Shown: positions 17,830-27,760, counted from the stretch's first letter. The stretch: 64,000 bases of DNA from Candidatus Nitrospira neomarina (GCF_032051675.1 NZ_CP116968.1:1798001-1862000); one strand, 5' to 3'. Notes: a model not told the origin generated them from the sequence alone. Numbers and translations are program-made.

Positions 17830-18284
17830 CACGTATTCTTCTTTCTTTTCACGAGAACACCACAAATAATTTACGCACACGATTCAACCTATTCAGGTAT
17901 CGGCTCAATCGGACAACCTTGGCTGCCCTATCACACAACTCCTGGATCCTTGTGGGATTGTTCCTGCTTGCAGGAGGCCACGGAAGGTTCGCACAAAAAA
18001 ATCGTGCAAGTCTCTGTTTCCATCTCGAGGGGTCTGTCGCCCCGGAAAAAGAGGTCTTACACGATAGGCTTTACGGTATCATACCGTTTTCACTCCGACA
18101 AGCGAGGCATGGGAATGCCTGCCTTATTTTTTCTCCTACGATCACTCCTTCGAATGATGAACATTACTGAGATTCCCCGGCTCATCTACCGAAGCTGCAA
18201 GTGACGACAACCACTCACAGCCACTCTGTTTTCACTTTTTTTAATTTGGTGGTACCAGATTAAAACGAGGTAACGCCAGATACT
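17830..18284. other. Intergenic region containing leader B
   Basis: 455 bases between the usp stop and the membrane-protein start. Leader B fills 17925-18125. I see nothing else in 18126-18284. Confidence 0.6.
17925..18125 (-). promoter_or_regulatory. Structured 5' leader, copy B
   Basis: On the minus strand: TATGAT (18083-18078), then about 12 bases later a stem from 18065 to 18001 (ATCGTGTAAG with CTTGCACGAT), enclosing CCGGGG...CCCC, followed at once by seven T. A second small hairpin CCTGCAAGCAGG comes next. The layout copies leader A (20768-20960) in order and spacing. The shared -10-like element shows it belongs to the downstream gene rather than being only a terminator of usp. Confidence 0.6.
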
Positions 18285-19175
18285 CTATCGGAGCAACAGC
18301 GTCGGAACTTTAGCGGAACGCAACAAATCGGAGGTTTTGCTGCCGAATACCAAACTGCGAAGCGGAGAATGGCTATACGCGCCCATGATCAGCATATCGA
18401 TGCCCTGCTCATGGACAGCTTTGGCAATGACGCGTTCCGCGTCGCCGGGAATGAGTGAAGGAGAAACATCAAAGCTTGCCGCCTCCAATGTGGTCTTGGC
18501 CCATTCAAGCTGTTTGGGGGCACTCTGACTTTCTTTGCCTGACATCAGAAGGTACACCGGCAGGCCACGGAAGAGAGGGCTGGCTGCCACCATTTCTACC
18601 CCTCGTCGGGTGACGATCCCCCCATCGAAGGCGATCATGACCCGGCGGGGCTCGGTGAAGCTATCGGTGACCGCGAGAATCGGTTTGTGCAGGGCGCGCA
18701 CCACCCGCTCAACATTGCGTCCCAAATCACGCTGGGTCGCCTCAGCCGAGACACCCCGGCGACCCAATACAAACAGACGCACCCCTTCTTCCTGCTCCAC
18801 CAAAGCCTCTTCCAACACGCCGTAGCGCTGGCGAACATCAGGAGCTTCAACCCCCGCCACAATGGCCCGCTCCCGTAAATCGTTCAAGAAGATCCGGCCA
18901 CGCTCACGGGCCGCCTTACTGCGGGACTCATCCTCATTGGACAGTTCGTTCAACAAGACTTCCTGGGCATCAAACCCGATGGCACCACTATGATCGTAGC
19001 CGGTCGCAATCTCAGGATGCCGATCGATCACATGCAGAAATTCCAGTGGTGCCGCCATGCGGCATGCCGCCCAGGCCGCATAGTCGGCCACGTAATCGGC
19101 AAAATGCGATTGATCGACACAGGCCAGCACCTTATTCTCGTTCTTGATGACCCGCAATTTTTTCACGTTTTTCAC
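18285..19175 (-). CDS. Tandem universal stress protein
   Basis: 296 residues from a GTG at 19175. Two UspA domains: residues about 10-150 (starts KVLACVDQSHFADYV) and about 160-296 (starts RRVMIAFDGG). The second ends with LLIMGAYSHSPLRSLVFGSKTSDLLRSAKVPTLLL; its G-x2-G-x9-G(S/T) nucleotide-binding pattern is only partly kept. It lies 14 bases downstream of sulP on the same strand, so the two are almost certainly co-transcribed. Such SulP-USP pairs are common and the USP may respond to energy state or modulate transport; that is inference. Confidence 0.9.
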   Translation of the reverse strand: MKNVKKLRVIKNENKVLACVDQSHFADYVADYAAWAACRMAAPLEFLHVIDRHPEIATGYDHSGAIGFDAQEVLLNELSNEDESRSKAARERGRIFLNDLRERAIVAGVEAPDVRQRYGVLEEALVEQEEGVRLFVLGRRGVSAEATQRDLGRNVERVVRALHKPILAVTDSFTEPRRVMIAFDGGIVTRRGVEMVAASPLFRGLPVYLLMSGKESQSAPKQLEWAKTTLEAASFDVSPSLIPGDAERVIAKAVHEQGIDMLIMGAYSHSPLRSLVFGSKTSDLLRSAKVPTLLLR

Positions 19176-19189
19176 CAGATGTGTTTCTC

Positions 19190-20674
19190 TCAGTGGCCCA
19201 TCACTTGTTCCACGGCATCGGGTTTGTCGTGGACGGCGAAGCGATCCACCATCGTGGCGCTGGCTTCGTTCAGACCAATGACGTCGACCTCCGTTCCCTC
19301 GCGGCGGAACTTGAGGATGACTTTGTCCAACGCGCTGACCGCGGTTATGTCCCAGAAATGCGCACGGCTCACGTCGATTCGAACCTTTTCGATCACTTCC
19401 TTGAAATCAAAAGAATTGACAAACCGCTCAGCCGAGGCGAAGAAGACCTGGCCCGTGACGGTGTACGTGCGTAGGCGGCCGCTGTCTTCAGACTTCCCAC
19501 CGACATGCAAAATTTTCCCGACCTTGTGCGCAAAAAAGAATCCCGACAACAGCACGCCAACCAGTACGCCTTTTGCTAGATCATGCGTGGCCACGACGAC
19601 GACGACGGTCGCGAGCATCTCCACAGTGGAACTTTTCGGATGTTCCCGCAGGTTACGGATCGAGGCCCAATTGAAGGTACCGATCGACACCATGATCATG
19701 ACGGCCACCAATGCGGCCATCGGGATACGGCCCACCCAGTCACCGATATATACCACCATCAATAGCAGAAACACTCCGGCCGCGAGGGTCGAGAGCCGTC
19801 CTCGTCCGCCCGATTTCACGTTAATGACCGACTGTCCGATCATGCCACATCCAGCCATGCCGCCGATGAAACCTGAGGCAATATTGGCGATGCCCTGTCC
19901 CACACACTCGCGATTTTTGTTGCTCGAGGAATCTGTCAGATCATCAACGATGGAGGCCGTCATCATGGATTCCAACAGTCCCACTACAGCCAGTGTGGCT
20001 GACACCGGGAAAATGATCCACAAGGTTTCCCAACTCAACGGCACATCCGGGATCAGGAATATCGGAAGGCTGTCAGGAAGTTGGCCCATGTCGCCCACCG
20101 TGCGAATGTCCAATCCCAGAACGACGGAGATCCCTGTCAGGACCACGATGGCCACCAGTGGGGACGGCACGGCCTTTGTGAGATATGGAAACAGGTAAAT
20201 AATGGCCAAGCCCCCTGCGACCATTGCATAGACCTCCCAGTTCGCACCGTTCAGCTCTGGTAATTGCGTCACAAAAATCAAAATGGCCAGCGCATTCACA
20301 AAGCCGGTGATGACGGAACGCGCGACAAAGCGCATCAGGGAACCAAGCCGGAGCCAGCCCGCCACAACTTGCAGGACTCCAGTGAGCACCGTGGCCGCCA
20401 GCAGGTATTGCAACCCATGGTCTTTGACCAACGTCACCATCAGGAGCGCCATCGCTCCCGTGGCAGCCGAGATCATGCCCGGCCGACCGCCGGAAATGGC
20501 AATAACGGTGGCGAGGCAGAATGAGGCGTACAGGCCGACCTTGGGATCAAGCCCGGCAATCAGGGAAAAGGCAATCGCTTCGGGGATGAGTGCCAGTGCG
20601 ACGACAAGACCTGCAAGCAGATCGTTCCGGATATTCATCCCTTCACGGATTTTGGCCACTATCTCTTGTATCAT
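19190..20674 (-). CDS. SulP family anion transporter with STAS domain
   Basis: 494 residues from ATG 20674, chosen because AAGGA lies 8 bases upstream; the frame extends to 20728. About ten to twelve membrane segments start with [21 protein letters not shown], and [20 protein letters not shown] is a SulP signature. A cytoplasmic STAS domain occupies roughly the last 110 residues ([20 protein letters not shown]). SulP members carry sulfate, bicarbonate or other anions with Na+ or H+. Bicarbonate is attractive for an autotroph but cannot be shown here. The gene heads an operon with usp and has a structured leader. Confidence 0.92.
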   Translation of the reverse strand: MIQEIVAKIREGMNIRNDLLAGLVVALALIPEAIAFSLIAGLDPKVGLYASFCLATVIAISGGRPGMISAATGAMALLMVTLVKDHGLQYLLAATVLTGVLQVVAGWLRLGSLMRFVARSVITGFVNALAILIFVTQLPELNGANWEVYAMVAGGLAIIYLFPYLTKAVPSPLVAIVVLTGISVVLGLDIRTVGDMGQLPDSLPIFLIPDVPLSWETLWIIFPVSATLAVVGLLESMMTASIVDDLTDSSSNKNRECVGQGIANIASGFIGGMAGCGMIGQSVINVKSGGRGRLSTLAAGVFLLLMVVYIGDWVGRIPMAALVAVMIMVSIGTFNWASIRNLREHPKSSTVEMLATVVVVVATHDLAKGVLVGVLLSGFFFAHKVGKILHVGGKSEDSGRLRTYTVTGQVFFASAERFVNSFDFKEVIEKVRIDVSRAHFWDITAVSALDKVILKFRREGTEVDVIGLNEASATMVDRFAVHDKPDAVEQVMGH

Positions 20675-20767
20675 CAATGATCCTTGTTTTGATTCAGTCA
20701 GACATGTTTCCTGAAAAACACACGCCAAGGGGCCCTAGGAGTGACGGCACCAGCCGACACCCTTTCT

Positions 20768-20960
20768 GTCCCATCACACAACTCCCGGATGCTTGTTGGA
20801 ATGTTCCTGCTTTCAGGAGACCAAGGAGGGTTCGAACAAAAAAAATCGTGTAAGGCCTTACTTCGCTTTTGAGGGGTCTGTTGCCCCGGAAGAAGAGGTC
20901 TTACACGATGCAAGCGACAATATCATAGACTCTTCACACGCACAAGCGGCATGATTGGAA
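20768..20960 (-). promoter_or_regulatory. Structured 5' leader of sulP, copy A
   Basis: Minus strand: TATGAT (20927-20922), a 13-bp stem between 20909-20897 and 20857-20845 (ATCGTGTAAGACC with GGCCTTACACGAT), an inner GGGG...CCCC hairpin, then eight T (20845-20838). A second hairpin CCTGAAAGCAGG and the conserved GGAGTTGTGTGATGGG follow. It looks like a transcription attenuator or riboswitch-like element about 100 bases upstream of sulP. Copy B keeps the stem, with a T:G wobble replacing T:A. It could alternatively serve as the terminator of the 20997-22295 gene. Confidence 0.6.
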
Positions 20961-20996
20961 GAGTGGGAAAACGATGATGGCGAACACGCCTCCCGA

Positions 20997-22295
20997 TCAC
21001 GGAGGGGCGGAAAGTTCATCCTGGGCTACATGGCCGCGCATGGACTTCTCCGTAATATTGTCCTGGATTTCCCGGGCAATGACCCGTGTCAAGATTTCAA
21101 CCGGCAGGGCACCCATGGGGAGCCCTCTCGTCTTTTCAAAAAAAGGATCATCAGGCGAGGCCGATCGGTGAATATTGATCAACACCGTGGCCGGTTGAAT
21201 TGTTTTGTTTTGTTCGCCTAATGTGATGGACTGCTCTTTGGGGACCACCCTGGTTCGCGTGGCCCAATCCCGATTATGAATGTCCGCGAACGCGACATTC
21301 CAGATTTTGCCATTAAGGAGACTCCTCACCGCCTTCGGAGTCTGTTCCTGAAAGTGTGGCTCCCGCACAATGTTTTGCAGGGCTTCACGCACCCGAATGT
21401 CATACAACTTGGTGGTGGAATCCGGTTGGGCGGGGGGAATCCGTGTGGTGGAACCGGTTTCATAATAGGATTGCCCCTCCAAACTGTTATACCGGTCGGT
21501 GGTGGTTAAATAGGTGCGAAACAATGCTTGAAGCAAATGTTCACGGTCCTCTCCTGCCAACTCTGCAATCTCCTGATTGGTCTTGATCGGGACCTGTTTG
21601 AGGTCGCTGGGGAGCACCTTCGCCTGACGTTTCGGCGTCGTGTCGCTTTTGCTCACCACCCACTGAAATTCTCTGGCCAGGACCGGCACCAGTTGTTCCG
21701 GATGATTGAGATAGCCTTGTTCTTCGAGCCCGGATGCGCTGATGAGGAGGTTGACCTGATTGGGTTGTGAAGTGCGGGCCACCAGCAATAAAAACTCTTT
21801 CCCCTCCCGGTTTGCGACCTTCGGTTCAATGATGACTTTTTGGAGCGCCTCTTTGGCCAGGGCTTCTTCAAATCTGGCATAGTCAGTCCGATGTTCCATC
21901 ATGTAATTGAACGCCCCAATAACCGTCTGGAGCGCGTCATCGGCTCTGGTTTGTTCCCGGCTGCCTTGTTCATCCGTCCCGGCTCCCTCGGAAAGATAAA
22001 TCTGAAACGGCGCACCCGCAATAGCATGTCCAACGGATTTTTCGGTTCCGGAATCCGAAACCACGTGGTGCTCTTCGGAACCTTTATGGTTGCCCATGGC
22101 CAACGGAACGACCGCTCCCATCCATAGCAATCCCAGGAAAACACCTGCAAGGCTACTTGCCCGGGATCGTCTAATGGCGTGGGATCCGATTCGGTGAATA
22201 GGTCGTAGACCACAAAAGAGCTCTTGCCCCATGCCAGCCGACCGATATGCTTGTGAATCGAGGGGGGGTCCGAGAAATTCGCTATGGTGCTTCAC
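20997..22295 (-). CDS. Secreted protein of unknown function
   Basis: 432 residues from a GTG at 22295 with GGAGGAAAAGG upstream. The N-terminus is long and arginine-rich before a hydrophobic core (SLAGVFLGLLWMGAVVPLAMG), so it is probably exported with an unusually long leader; an internal start is possible. The mature part is hydrophilic, with DALQTVIGAFNYMMEHRTDYARFEEALAKEAL and PVEILTRVIAREIQDNITEKS. No motif I recognise. Its stop lies just before leader A. Confidence 0.7.
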   Translation of the reverse strand: MKHHSEFLGPPLDSQAYRSAGMGQELFCGLRPIHRIGSHAIRRSRASSLAGVFLGLLWMGAVVPLAMGNHKGSEEHHVVSDSGTEKSVGHAIAGAPFQIYLSEGAGTDEQGSREQTRADDALQTVIGAFNYMMEHRTDYARFEEALAKEALQKVIIEPKVANREGKEFLLLVARTSQPNQVNLLISASGLEEQGYLNHPEQLVPVLAREFQWVVSKSDTTPKRQAKVLPSDLKQVPIKTNQEIAELAGEDREHLLQALFRTYLTTTDRYNSLEGQSYYETGSTTRIPPAQPDSTTKLYDIRVREALQNIVREPHFQEQTPKAVRSLLNGKIWNVAFADIHNRDWATRTRVVPKEQSITLGEQNKTIQPATVLINIHRSASPDDPFFEKTRGLPMGALPVEILTRVIAREIQDNITEKSMRGHVAQDELSAPP

Positions 22296-22564
22296 TGCCT
22301 TTTCCTCCCTTTGTGTTGTCTTGACTGGAATGACAGACCAACTCTTTATTGATACTTTACACCCTCAAGATGGGGTTAGGCTTTTCTCCCGTTCCATCAA
22401 TCATGAAGACCCTTTAGGTTTTTTGATTCGGGGGTGACCTCTCCCCCCTTGAGGAAACCAGGATGGTACCATCCCGCCAGAACCAAGGGAGACGTTTTTG
22501 TCTGACCTCTCAAATCCGTTGAATCTGAGATTCGTCCGCAACCACCTCAACCGGGGTCCTCAAC

Positions 22565-22933
22565 ATGCTATGGCAAGTCCTGGCTGAATTGGTCCTTCTC
22601 ATCCACTTCGCCTTCATTGTCTTTGTCTTGTTCGGGGGAATTCTCACTATTTGGTGGCGTTGGATCCCCTGGGTTCATCTTCCTGCCGCACTGTGGGCGG
22701 CAGCCTTGGAATTCGGGGGGTGGATCTGCCCTCTTACCCCCCTGGAAAACCAGCTACGACAGGCCAGCGGTGAGGCGGGATATACTGGAGGCTTTCTTGA
22801 GCATTATGTCCTGCCCGTCATTTACCCCCATGGCCTTACCCCGGATATGCAATTCTGGCTGGGCTTCGTCGTCGTCCTTTTTACGCTCGTGACCTATGGG
22901 TTTGTAGGATGGCGAAAAGCCTCAGGTATTTAA
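22565..22933 (+). CDS. DUF2784 family membrane protein
   Basis: 122 residues with four hydrophobic segments, starting MLWQVLAELVLLIHFAFIVF. The conserved features WRWIPWVHL, FGGWICPLTPLENQLR, EHYVLPVIYP and the final transmembrane segment match DUF2784, a small inner-membrane family of unknown role. It is a single gene that converges on cynS across a 390-base gap. Start at ATG 22565 without a strong Shine-Dalgarno. Confidence 0.85.
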   Translation: MLWQVLAELVLLIHFAFIVFVLFGGILTIWWRWIPWVHLPAALWAAALEFGGWICPLTPLENQLRQASGEAGYTGGFLEHYVLPVIYPHGLTPDMQFWLGFVVVLFTLVTYGFVGWRKASGI

Positions 22934-23326
22934 TTTCTCTCAGCCAATCCTCAGCGTTTACGTTGAAACATTCATAATCCCATCATCATATTTCTTTAAA
23001 CATTTAGGATCTATCTCAAGCCCATTTCGACTGAGATAAAAATTAAAGCTATTCATTATTTTTGACTTTAACTACCTAGAATTAAAAATGGTTATTTGCC
23101 GCTTCCATAAAGGTGAATGTACATTTCCATGATATAATAATTTAAGTCATTTGTATGAGTACTCAATCGTGTGCACCCACACGGCAATTTTCGTTCAAAG
23201 AGATCTCCAGCAAAACAACTTAAAGTTAAAACTAAACCATTACATTATATTCATGGAGACAAAAACTGACCGTGGCCTTCTGTCCTTCTGTCCTGCCCCC
23301 CTGTTTTTATGGCGTCCCCCTCCCCG
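22934..23326. other. AT-rich gap between convergent genes
   Basis: About 390 bases between the stops of the DUF2784 gene and cynS. Strongly AT-rich around 22970-23250. No clear hairpin terminator, RNA or ORF. Confidence 0.4.
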
Positions 23327-23785
23327 TTAAGCAGTCTGTTCGATGTGTGGCAGAAATTTTCCATTCCAAGTCATGACGACACGGTCCTCTCCTTTGTCAC
23401 CCTTTATCTTTTCAACCGTGAGCTTAAAATCAATCGCCGACATAATCCCATCACCGAACTGCTCGTGCATGATATCCAGAATGGACTCCCCATAATGGGC
23501 GCAAACCTCTGTCATGCGATAAATATGTGGCTCCTGCAGGACCGACGGATCATAGGATCGCATGGGAAACTCCCGCATCGCTTCAAGCAAATCCCCGGTG
23601 AGTCCTGGAACCAGTTTGACTAGCTTTACTTCTGCCTCCTTCTTGAGTTGCGCCTGCAATCGGAATAACTGGGCAACATAGACATTACACAGCCCGAGGG
23701 CTGCTGCTAGCTGATCGTAGGTCTTTCCTGAGGCTTTTTTCGCTGCAAGCAACTGGGCAACAAGTTCCTTTTTATTCATTTTCAC
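23327..23785 (-). CDS. cynS: Cyanate hydratase (cyanase)
   Basis: 152 residues, normal for cyanase (147-156). It converts cyanate and bicarbonate to ammonia and CO2 (via carbamate) as a homodecamer in the cytoplasm. The N-terminal helical domain ([27 protein letters not shown]) is followed by the C-terminal catalytic segment PHIYRMTEV...[10 protein letters not shown], which keeps the catalytic Arg, Glu and Ser. The start is well supported by AAAGGAGGAGAG. Nitrospira-type nitrifiers are known to carry cyanases that detoxify cyanate and release ammonia. No cyanate transporter, carbonic anhydrase or CynR regulator is next to it. Confidence 0.97.
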   Translation of the reverse strand: MKMNKKELVAQLLAAKKASGKTYDQLAAALGLCNVYVAQLFRLQAQLKKEAEVKLVKLVPGLTGDLLEAMREFPMRSYDPSVLQEPHIYRMTEVCAHYGESILDIMHEQFGDGIMSAIDFKLTVEKIKGDKGEDRVVMTWNGKFLPHIEQTA

Positions 23786-24240
23786 TCTCTCCTCCTTTCA
23801 AGCCTCCGAATGATTGATATTCGCAGGATTCTCCTTGAGTTGGGACACTCTTTTCTGGCTCATGTTCGACAATACGACAATACGTTAGGCGGCGAATATG
23901 GACCTGTCAATCCAACATTCCCGCATGAGTATGGTTTTGTACGTGCCAGAGAGACCATGAAGCCTGGCCGGATTTCCTTCTTAAGGGGGAAACTCTCCAA
24001 CAGCGGTTCAAGGAGTTTCCGTCTACCATTTCCCATTACCATCCCCGATGCCCTGCTCATGTTTTAGGCAATCCATGAATTCATTCATCTCACATCCCCA
24101 TTTGCCCCGAAATCCTTCCCTCCGCTACCCCACGGTCTATATAAGGAAAAAAGAGCATAAATACAGAATTTATAGCACCCTGACCCCTCCCTATTTGACC
24201 AAGGTTCTGGTAGGTTAGGATCTTCTTTTTGGAGCAATCT
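23786..24240. other. Divergent promoter region cynS / fabF
   Basis: 455 bases between divergent starts. It must hold both promoters. An 85-codon open frame from 23810 has no ribosome binding site or family feature and I do not call it. Confidence 0.45.
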
Positions 24241-25494
24241 ATGGCAGCGCGCGTGGTCATTACCGGGCTTGGCATCGTCTCCCCTATCGGGGTTGGCGTT
24301 CCTACGTTTTGGAAGTCCGCCCTTCAGGGCAAAACAGGGATCACGGCGATCTCATCTTTTGGGGACTTCCCCATGGAGTCCTATCGCTCCAGGGTTGGGG
24401 GGCAGGTTTCCGATTTTCGCCTTCCGGATCCTTCAGAAGATAAATTCTCATCGCGCGTGGACCGCTATGCACAATTTGCTCTTGCCGCCACACGGGAAGC
24501 CATACAGGATAGTGGACTGGACCTTGAGAAGGAGCCGGCTGAACGGATGGGAGTCATGGCCGGGGTTGGCATGGGGGGCATGATGATGGGGGAACGTGAA
24601 CTCACTACCCTCTATCAGTCCCGTAAGCCACATCGGGTCCATCCGAACTTTATTCCGACCATTACGCTCAACTCCGCCTCAGGCATTCTGGCGTTGGCTT
24701 TTGGGGCAAGGGGCCCGAACCTCACTATTTCTACGGCCTGCTCCTCCAGCATTCATTCTATTGGACAAGCCATGCAGGCCATTCGCCTGAACCAGGCAGA
24801 TGTGGTCATTGCCTCAGGAGCGGATGCCAGCATTACTCCGTTAGTGTTTGCCGGCTTTTGCTCATTACGCGCCTTATCCACCAAATATAATGACCACCCG
24901 GACCAGGCCTCCAGGCCATTCGATCGAGGGCGGGACGGATTTGTGATGGGGGAAGGGGCCGGCACATTGATCTTAGAATCCCTCCGCCATGCGACCCGTC
25001 GAAAAGCGAAAATATATGGGGAACTGGCCGGTTATGCCGCCACCAATGAGGCGTATCATATGGTGATTCCGAGAGAGGATGGTTCCGATATTGCGCGAAC
25101 CGTCACCCTGGCATTGAAAGACGCGGGGATTTCGCCCGCACAGGTTGACTATGTGAATGCCCATGCGACATCCACGGTGGTCGGAGACGATGTCGAGGTC
25201 AAAGGGTTACGAGCGGTCTTCGGAAAACGCCTGAATACCATCATGGTCAATGCCACCAAATCCCTCATTGGCCATACACTGGGAGCGGCCGGTGCGATCG
25301 GGACAATTGTCTCGGCCTTATCCATTCAAACTGGTATAATACATCCCACGGTGAACTATGATGACCCGGATCCCCATTGTGCCTTGCCGGGACTTTCTAC
25401 TAAGGTACAAAAAAAATCGGTTCGGGTGGGTTTGGTAAATGCCTTCGGATTCGGAAGTAACAATGCGGTCCTGGTTTTAAAAAAGTTTTCATGA
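24241..25494 (+). CDS. fabF: Beta-ketoacyl-ACP synthase II type
   Basis: 417 residues from ATG 24241, with GGAG 6 bases upstream; an in-frame TTG at 24229 overlaps that site and is rejected. It condenses malonyl-ACP with acyl-ACP in fatty acid elongation. The Cys-His-His triad is present: STACSSSIHS (Cys), NAHATSTVVGD (His) and KSLIGHTLGAAG (His). The C-terminal NAFGFGSNNAVLV is typical. The stop overlaps the acp start by four bases (ATGA), so translation is coupled. The pairing with a dedicated ACP and lpxD suggests a specialised acyl chain, possibly for lipid A, rather than the bulk synthase. Confidence 0.92.
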   Translation: MAARVVITGLGIVSPIGVGVPTFWKSALQGKTGITAISSFGDFPMESYRSRVGGQVSDFRLPDPSEDKFSSRVDRYAQFALAATREAIQDSGLDLEKEPAERMGVMAGVGMGGMMMGERELTTLYQSRKPHRVHPNFIPTITLNSASGILALAFGARGPNLTISTACSSSIHSIGQAMQAIRLNQADVVIASGADASITPLVFAGFCSLRALSTKYNDHPDQASRPFDRGRDGFVMGEGAGTLILESLRHATRRKAKIYGELAGYAATNEAYHMVIPREDGSDIARTVTLALKDAGISPAQVDYVNAHATSTVVGDDVEVKGLRAVFGKRLNTIMVNATKSLIGHTLGAAGAIGTIVSALSIQTGIIHPTVNYDDPDPHCALPGLSTKVQKKSVRVGLVNAFGFGSNNAVLVLKKFS

Positions 25495-25862
25495 AATCTT
25501 CCGTCAACAAATCCTCTCAACTCAGTCAACAGGTGTACCACACCCTCGGCAAATACCTTCAACGCGATCCGAAAGATCTGCATCCGGAAGATTCGCTCCG
25601 TGACGATTTGGGGTTGGACTCTCTGCAAACCATTGAATTAGTCTATGACGTCGAATCGGCTTTTGATCTTCAAATACCGGATGAGGACTTCGGGCGATTA
25701 ACAACCATCGGCGCGGTCATCCTTTATCTGGATGAACGCATTCATGGTAAAGGGAGCACGCTCTCCGGCCCTCAAGCCACACCGTTGGCCAAGAATTCAC
25801 GCCCGACCCCACTTGGCAAAAAAGCCAAAAGTCGTACCACTCCAAAAAAATCGCGCCCATGA
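25491..25862 (+). CDS. Acyl carrier protein with basic C-terminal tail
   Basis: 123 residues; the ACP domain covers about 10-85. The 4'-phosphopantetheine attachment site is the Ser of [18 protein letters not shown]. Residues after about 90 form a Pro/Lys-rich tail (for example [15 protein letters not shown]) not found in normal 75-80-residue ACPs. It overlaps fabF by 4 bases and lpxD by 4 bases. It presumably carries the acyl chain handed from the upstream synthase to LpxD or another acyltransferase; that is inferred from position. Confidence 0.88.
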   Translation: MKSSVNKSSQLSQQVYHTLGKYLQRDPKDLHPEDSLRDDLGLDSLQTIELVYDVESAFDLQIPDEDFGRLTTIGAVILYLDERIHGKGSTLSGPQATPLAKNSRPTPLGKKAKSRTTPKKSRP

Positions 25863-26968
25863 CGATATCGTCTTCCTCACGAACCGTGAATATTCCTCTT
25901 CAGGAATTAGCCCACGCCATTCACGCCACCATTCACGGATCCCCTGACATTCTGATATCCGGTCTCTCCCATCTTGAAGGAGCCTCTTCCGGAGATGTCT
26001 CCTTTGTCTTGAAGCCTTCGTTTCAAAAAGCGGCGCGCCAATCACAGGCTGCAGCCTTAATTGTCACAGAGCCGATACCGGACGACCCTCGACCACAACT
26101 ACTTGTTCCGAACCCGCTGGTCGCCATCACGACATTGGCCCAGAAATTTTTCCTGCCCCCTCTTCCAGCACGCGGCATTCATCCCAGTGCCGTCTCCGGA
26201 CTCGATGTGCGCATTGGGCCGGATGTCTCAATTGGCGCCCTCGTCACAATTGGAGACCGCGTGCTCATCGGGTCCGGTGTCACCATCCATGCCGGGGTTC
26301 ATGTTGGCGACGATGCTATTATCGGGGACGAGTGCATCCTGTATCCCCATGTCTCGCTGCTGACCAAGTGTGTCATCGGCAATCGTGTCATCGTACACAG
26401 CGGCACCGTTATCGGAAGCGATGGGTTCGGCTATGTGCAACACGAAGGCCGCCACCACAAAATCCCCCAATTGGGCCATGTGATCATTGAAGATGACGTT
26501 GAGCTTGGGGCTAATGTGACCGTGGATCGTGCAACATTTGGGAGCACCGTTATTAAGCGCGGCACAAAAATCGACAACCAGGTGCAGATCGCCCATAACG
26601 TGGTGATCGGGGAAGACTGTATTCTCGTCGCACAGGTAGGGATTGCGGGCAGTACCACATTAGGCCGCCACGTCATGGTGGGTGGCCAGGCCGGCCTGGT
26701 CGATCATGTCACCATCGGTGATCAAGTGAAAATTGCGGCCGGCTCGGGGGTAACCAATAATGTAAAATCCGGTCAGATAGTGGGTGGTCGGCCGGCGGTC
26801 GAACATGGCATCTGGCGACGGTCACAGGTCCTTCAATACCAACTCCCCGAATTACGCAAGGAACTCCGGGCTCTTCAAAAACAGGTCCAACATCTTGAAT
26901 CGCTGCTCACGGACCAATCTGCATCCAAGTCCACACCTGTCAAACGTCGTTCAACCTCAAAGCCCTAA
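25859..26968 (+). CDS. lpxD: UDP-3-O-acylglucosamine N-acyltransferase
   Basis: 369 residues. Third step of lipid A synthesis: transfer of a 3-hydroxyacyl chain from ACP to UDP-3-O-acyl-glucosamine. The N-terminal LpxD domain (about 1-100) precedes a left-handed beta-helix of hexapeptide repeats (about 105-290: [20 protein letters not shown]). FGYVQ and the catalytic His of [11 protein letters not shown] are present. The C-terminus ([22 protein letters not shown]) is a coiled coil, longer than in E. coli LpxD (341 residues). Last gene of the coupled fabF-acp-lpxD operon. Implies a lipid A-bearing outer membrane. Confidence 0.95.
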   Translation: MTISSSSRTVNIPLQELAHAIHATIHGSPDILISGLSHLEGASSGDVSFVLKPSFQKAARQSQAAALIVTEPIPDDPRPQLLVPNPLVAITTLAQKFFLPPLPARGIHPSAVSGLDVRIGPDVSIGALVTIGDRVLIGSGVTIHAGVHVGDDAIIGDECILYPHVSLLTKCVIGNRVIVHSGTVIGSDGFGYVQHEGRHHKIPQLGHVIIEDDVELGANVTVDRATFGSTVIKRGTKIDNQVQIAHNVVIGEDCILVAQVGIAGSTTLGRHVMVGGQAGLVDHVTIGDQVKIAAGSGVTNNVKSGQIVGGRPAVEHGIWRRSQVLQYQLPELRKELRALQKQVQHLESLLTDQSASKSTPVKRRSTSKP

Positions 26969-27007
26969 TCCGCCAGATCGGATCCAGGACCCAACAGCGG
27001 TAAGCCT

Positions 27008-27547
27008 TCATCTCTTTTTGCGTGCTGGCAGCAATACCACCCCTTTCCAAAAAAACAACTTCGCCCAAAAATAGCCTGCCCAGGGGAGGGCAAACGCGGC
27101 GACCGGCTCCATATACCCCGTGGCCACGGTTAATCCGGAAAGCGCAAAAAACATCACGATCCCCAGAAAGTACCAGAGCGGAACCAATCCACGACCTCGA
27201 TGCTCAATGTCATGCTCCGTGATGGCCTTCTTGGCCTTACGAACCGACCGTTGGCTATAGGCTTTCATGCGACTGGCAAAATGTCCGGGAAACTCCCGCA
27301 AAAGATACTGTTGGTATTTTGTCTGAACGATCCCCACAAGCACGCCGGCGATGATGAGTGCCGAGCTGTAGGTAAAGGTTTCCCATCCATACGTTCCTGC
27401 CCAGAATTGAAAGCCTAAGGCAATCACTCCGACGACGACCGAAATCAATCCCAACAAACTGGCAGGAAGCAGGATATTAGTGCGGACAAACTCCTGGGCT
27501 CTTTCCGTATCGTCCTCATGACGTTTAGCCGTGATCATTTTTGGCAT
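27008..27547 (-). CDS. Four-helix membrane protein, unknown
   Basis: 179 residues with two pairs of hydrophobic segments (about 28-50, 60-80, 120-140, 145-165) and a charged middle loop (MKAYSQRSVRKAKKAITEHD). The N-terminus is hydrophilic and the C-terminus ends in basic ARKKR. I do not recognise a family. It converges on lpxD and follows yacG on the same strand with a 21-base gap, so it is probably co-transcribed with yacG. Confidence 0.7.
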   Translation of the reverse strand: MPKMITAKRHEDDTERAQEFVRTNILLPASLLGLISVVVGVIALGFQFWAGTYGWETFTYSSALIIAGVLVGIVQTKYQQYLLREFPGHFASRMKAYSQRSVRKAKKAITEHDIEHRGRGLVPLWYFLGIVMFFALSGLTVATGYMEPVAAFALPWAGYFWAKLFFWKGVVLLPARKKR

Positions 27548-27568
27548 ACGTGGGTCTCCATATACAAT

Positions 27569-27760
27569 CTAGTCAGAAGATGTCGGGCTTGCCTCAGAAT
27601 TCGTCTCATCCAACCCATCTTCTTCCGCATCGGGAATGCGATAGCGCTCACTCAACCATCCCTCCAAATCCAGCAATTGACATCGCTTGGAACAAAAGGG
27701 TCGAAAGACATTTCCTTCCCATGGTTCCACGTTGCCACACATCGGACATTTCACGGTCAT
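27569..27760 (-). CDS. yacG: DNA gyrase inhibitor YacG-type zinc protein
   Basis: 63 residues. Four-Cys zinc ribbon: CPMCG and [25 protein letters not shown], the YacG signature. E. coli YacG binds GyrB and inhibits gyrase. The acidic tail ([13 protein letters not shown]) is typical. GGAGG precedes the ATG by 6 bases. The downstream neighbour is the four-helix membrane protein. Confidence 0.92.
   Translation of the reverse strand: MTVKCPMCGNVEPWEGNVFRPFCSKRCQLLDLEGWLSERYRIPDAEEDGLDETNSEASPTSSD

Noticed and set aside
23810-24067. 85-codon frame between cynS and fabF
   Set aside because: No ribosome binding site or recognisable feature, and it occupies the divergent promoter region.
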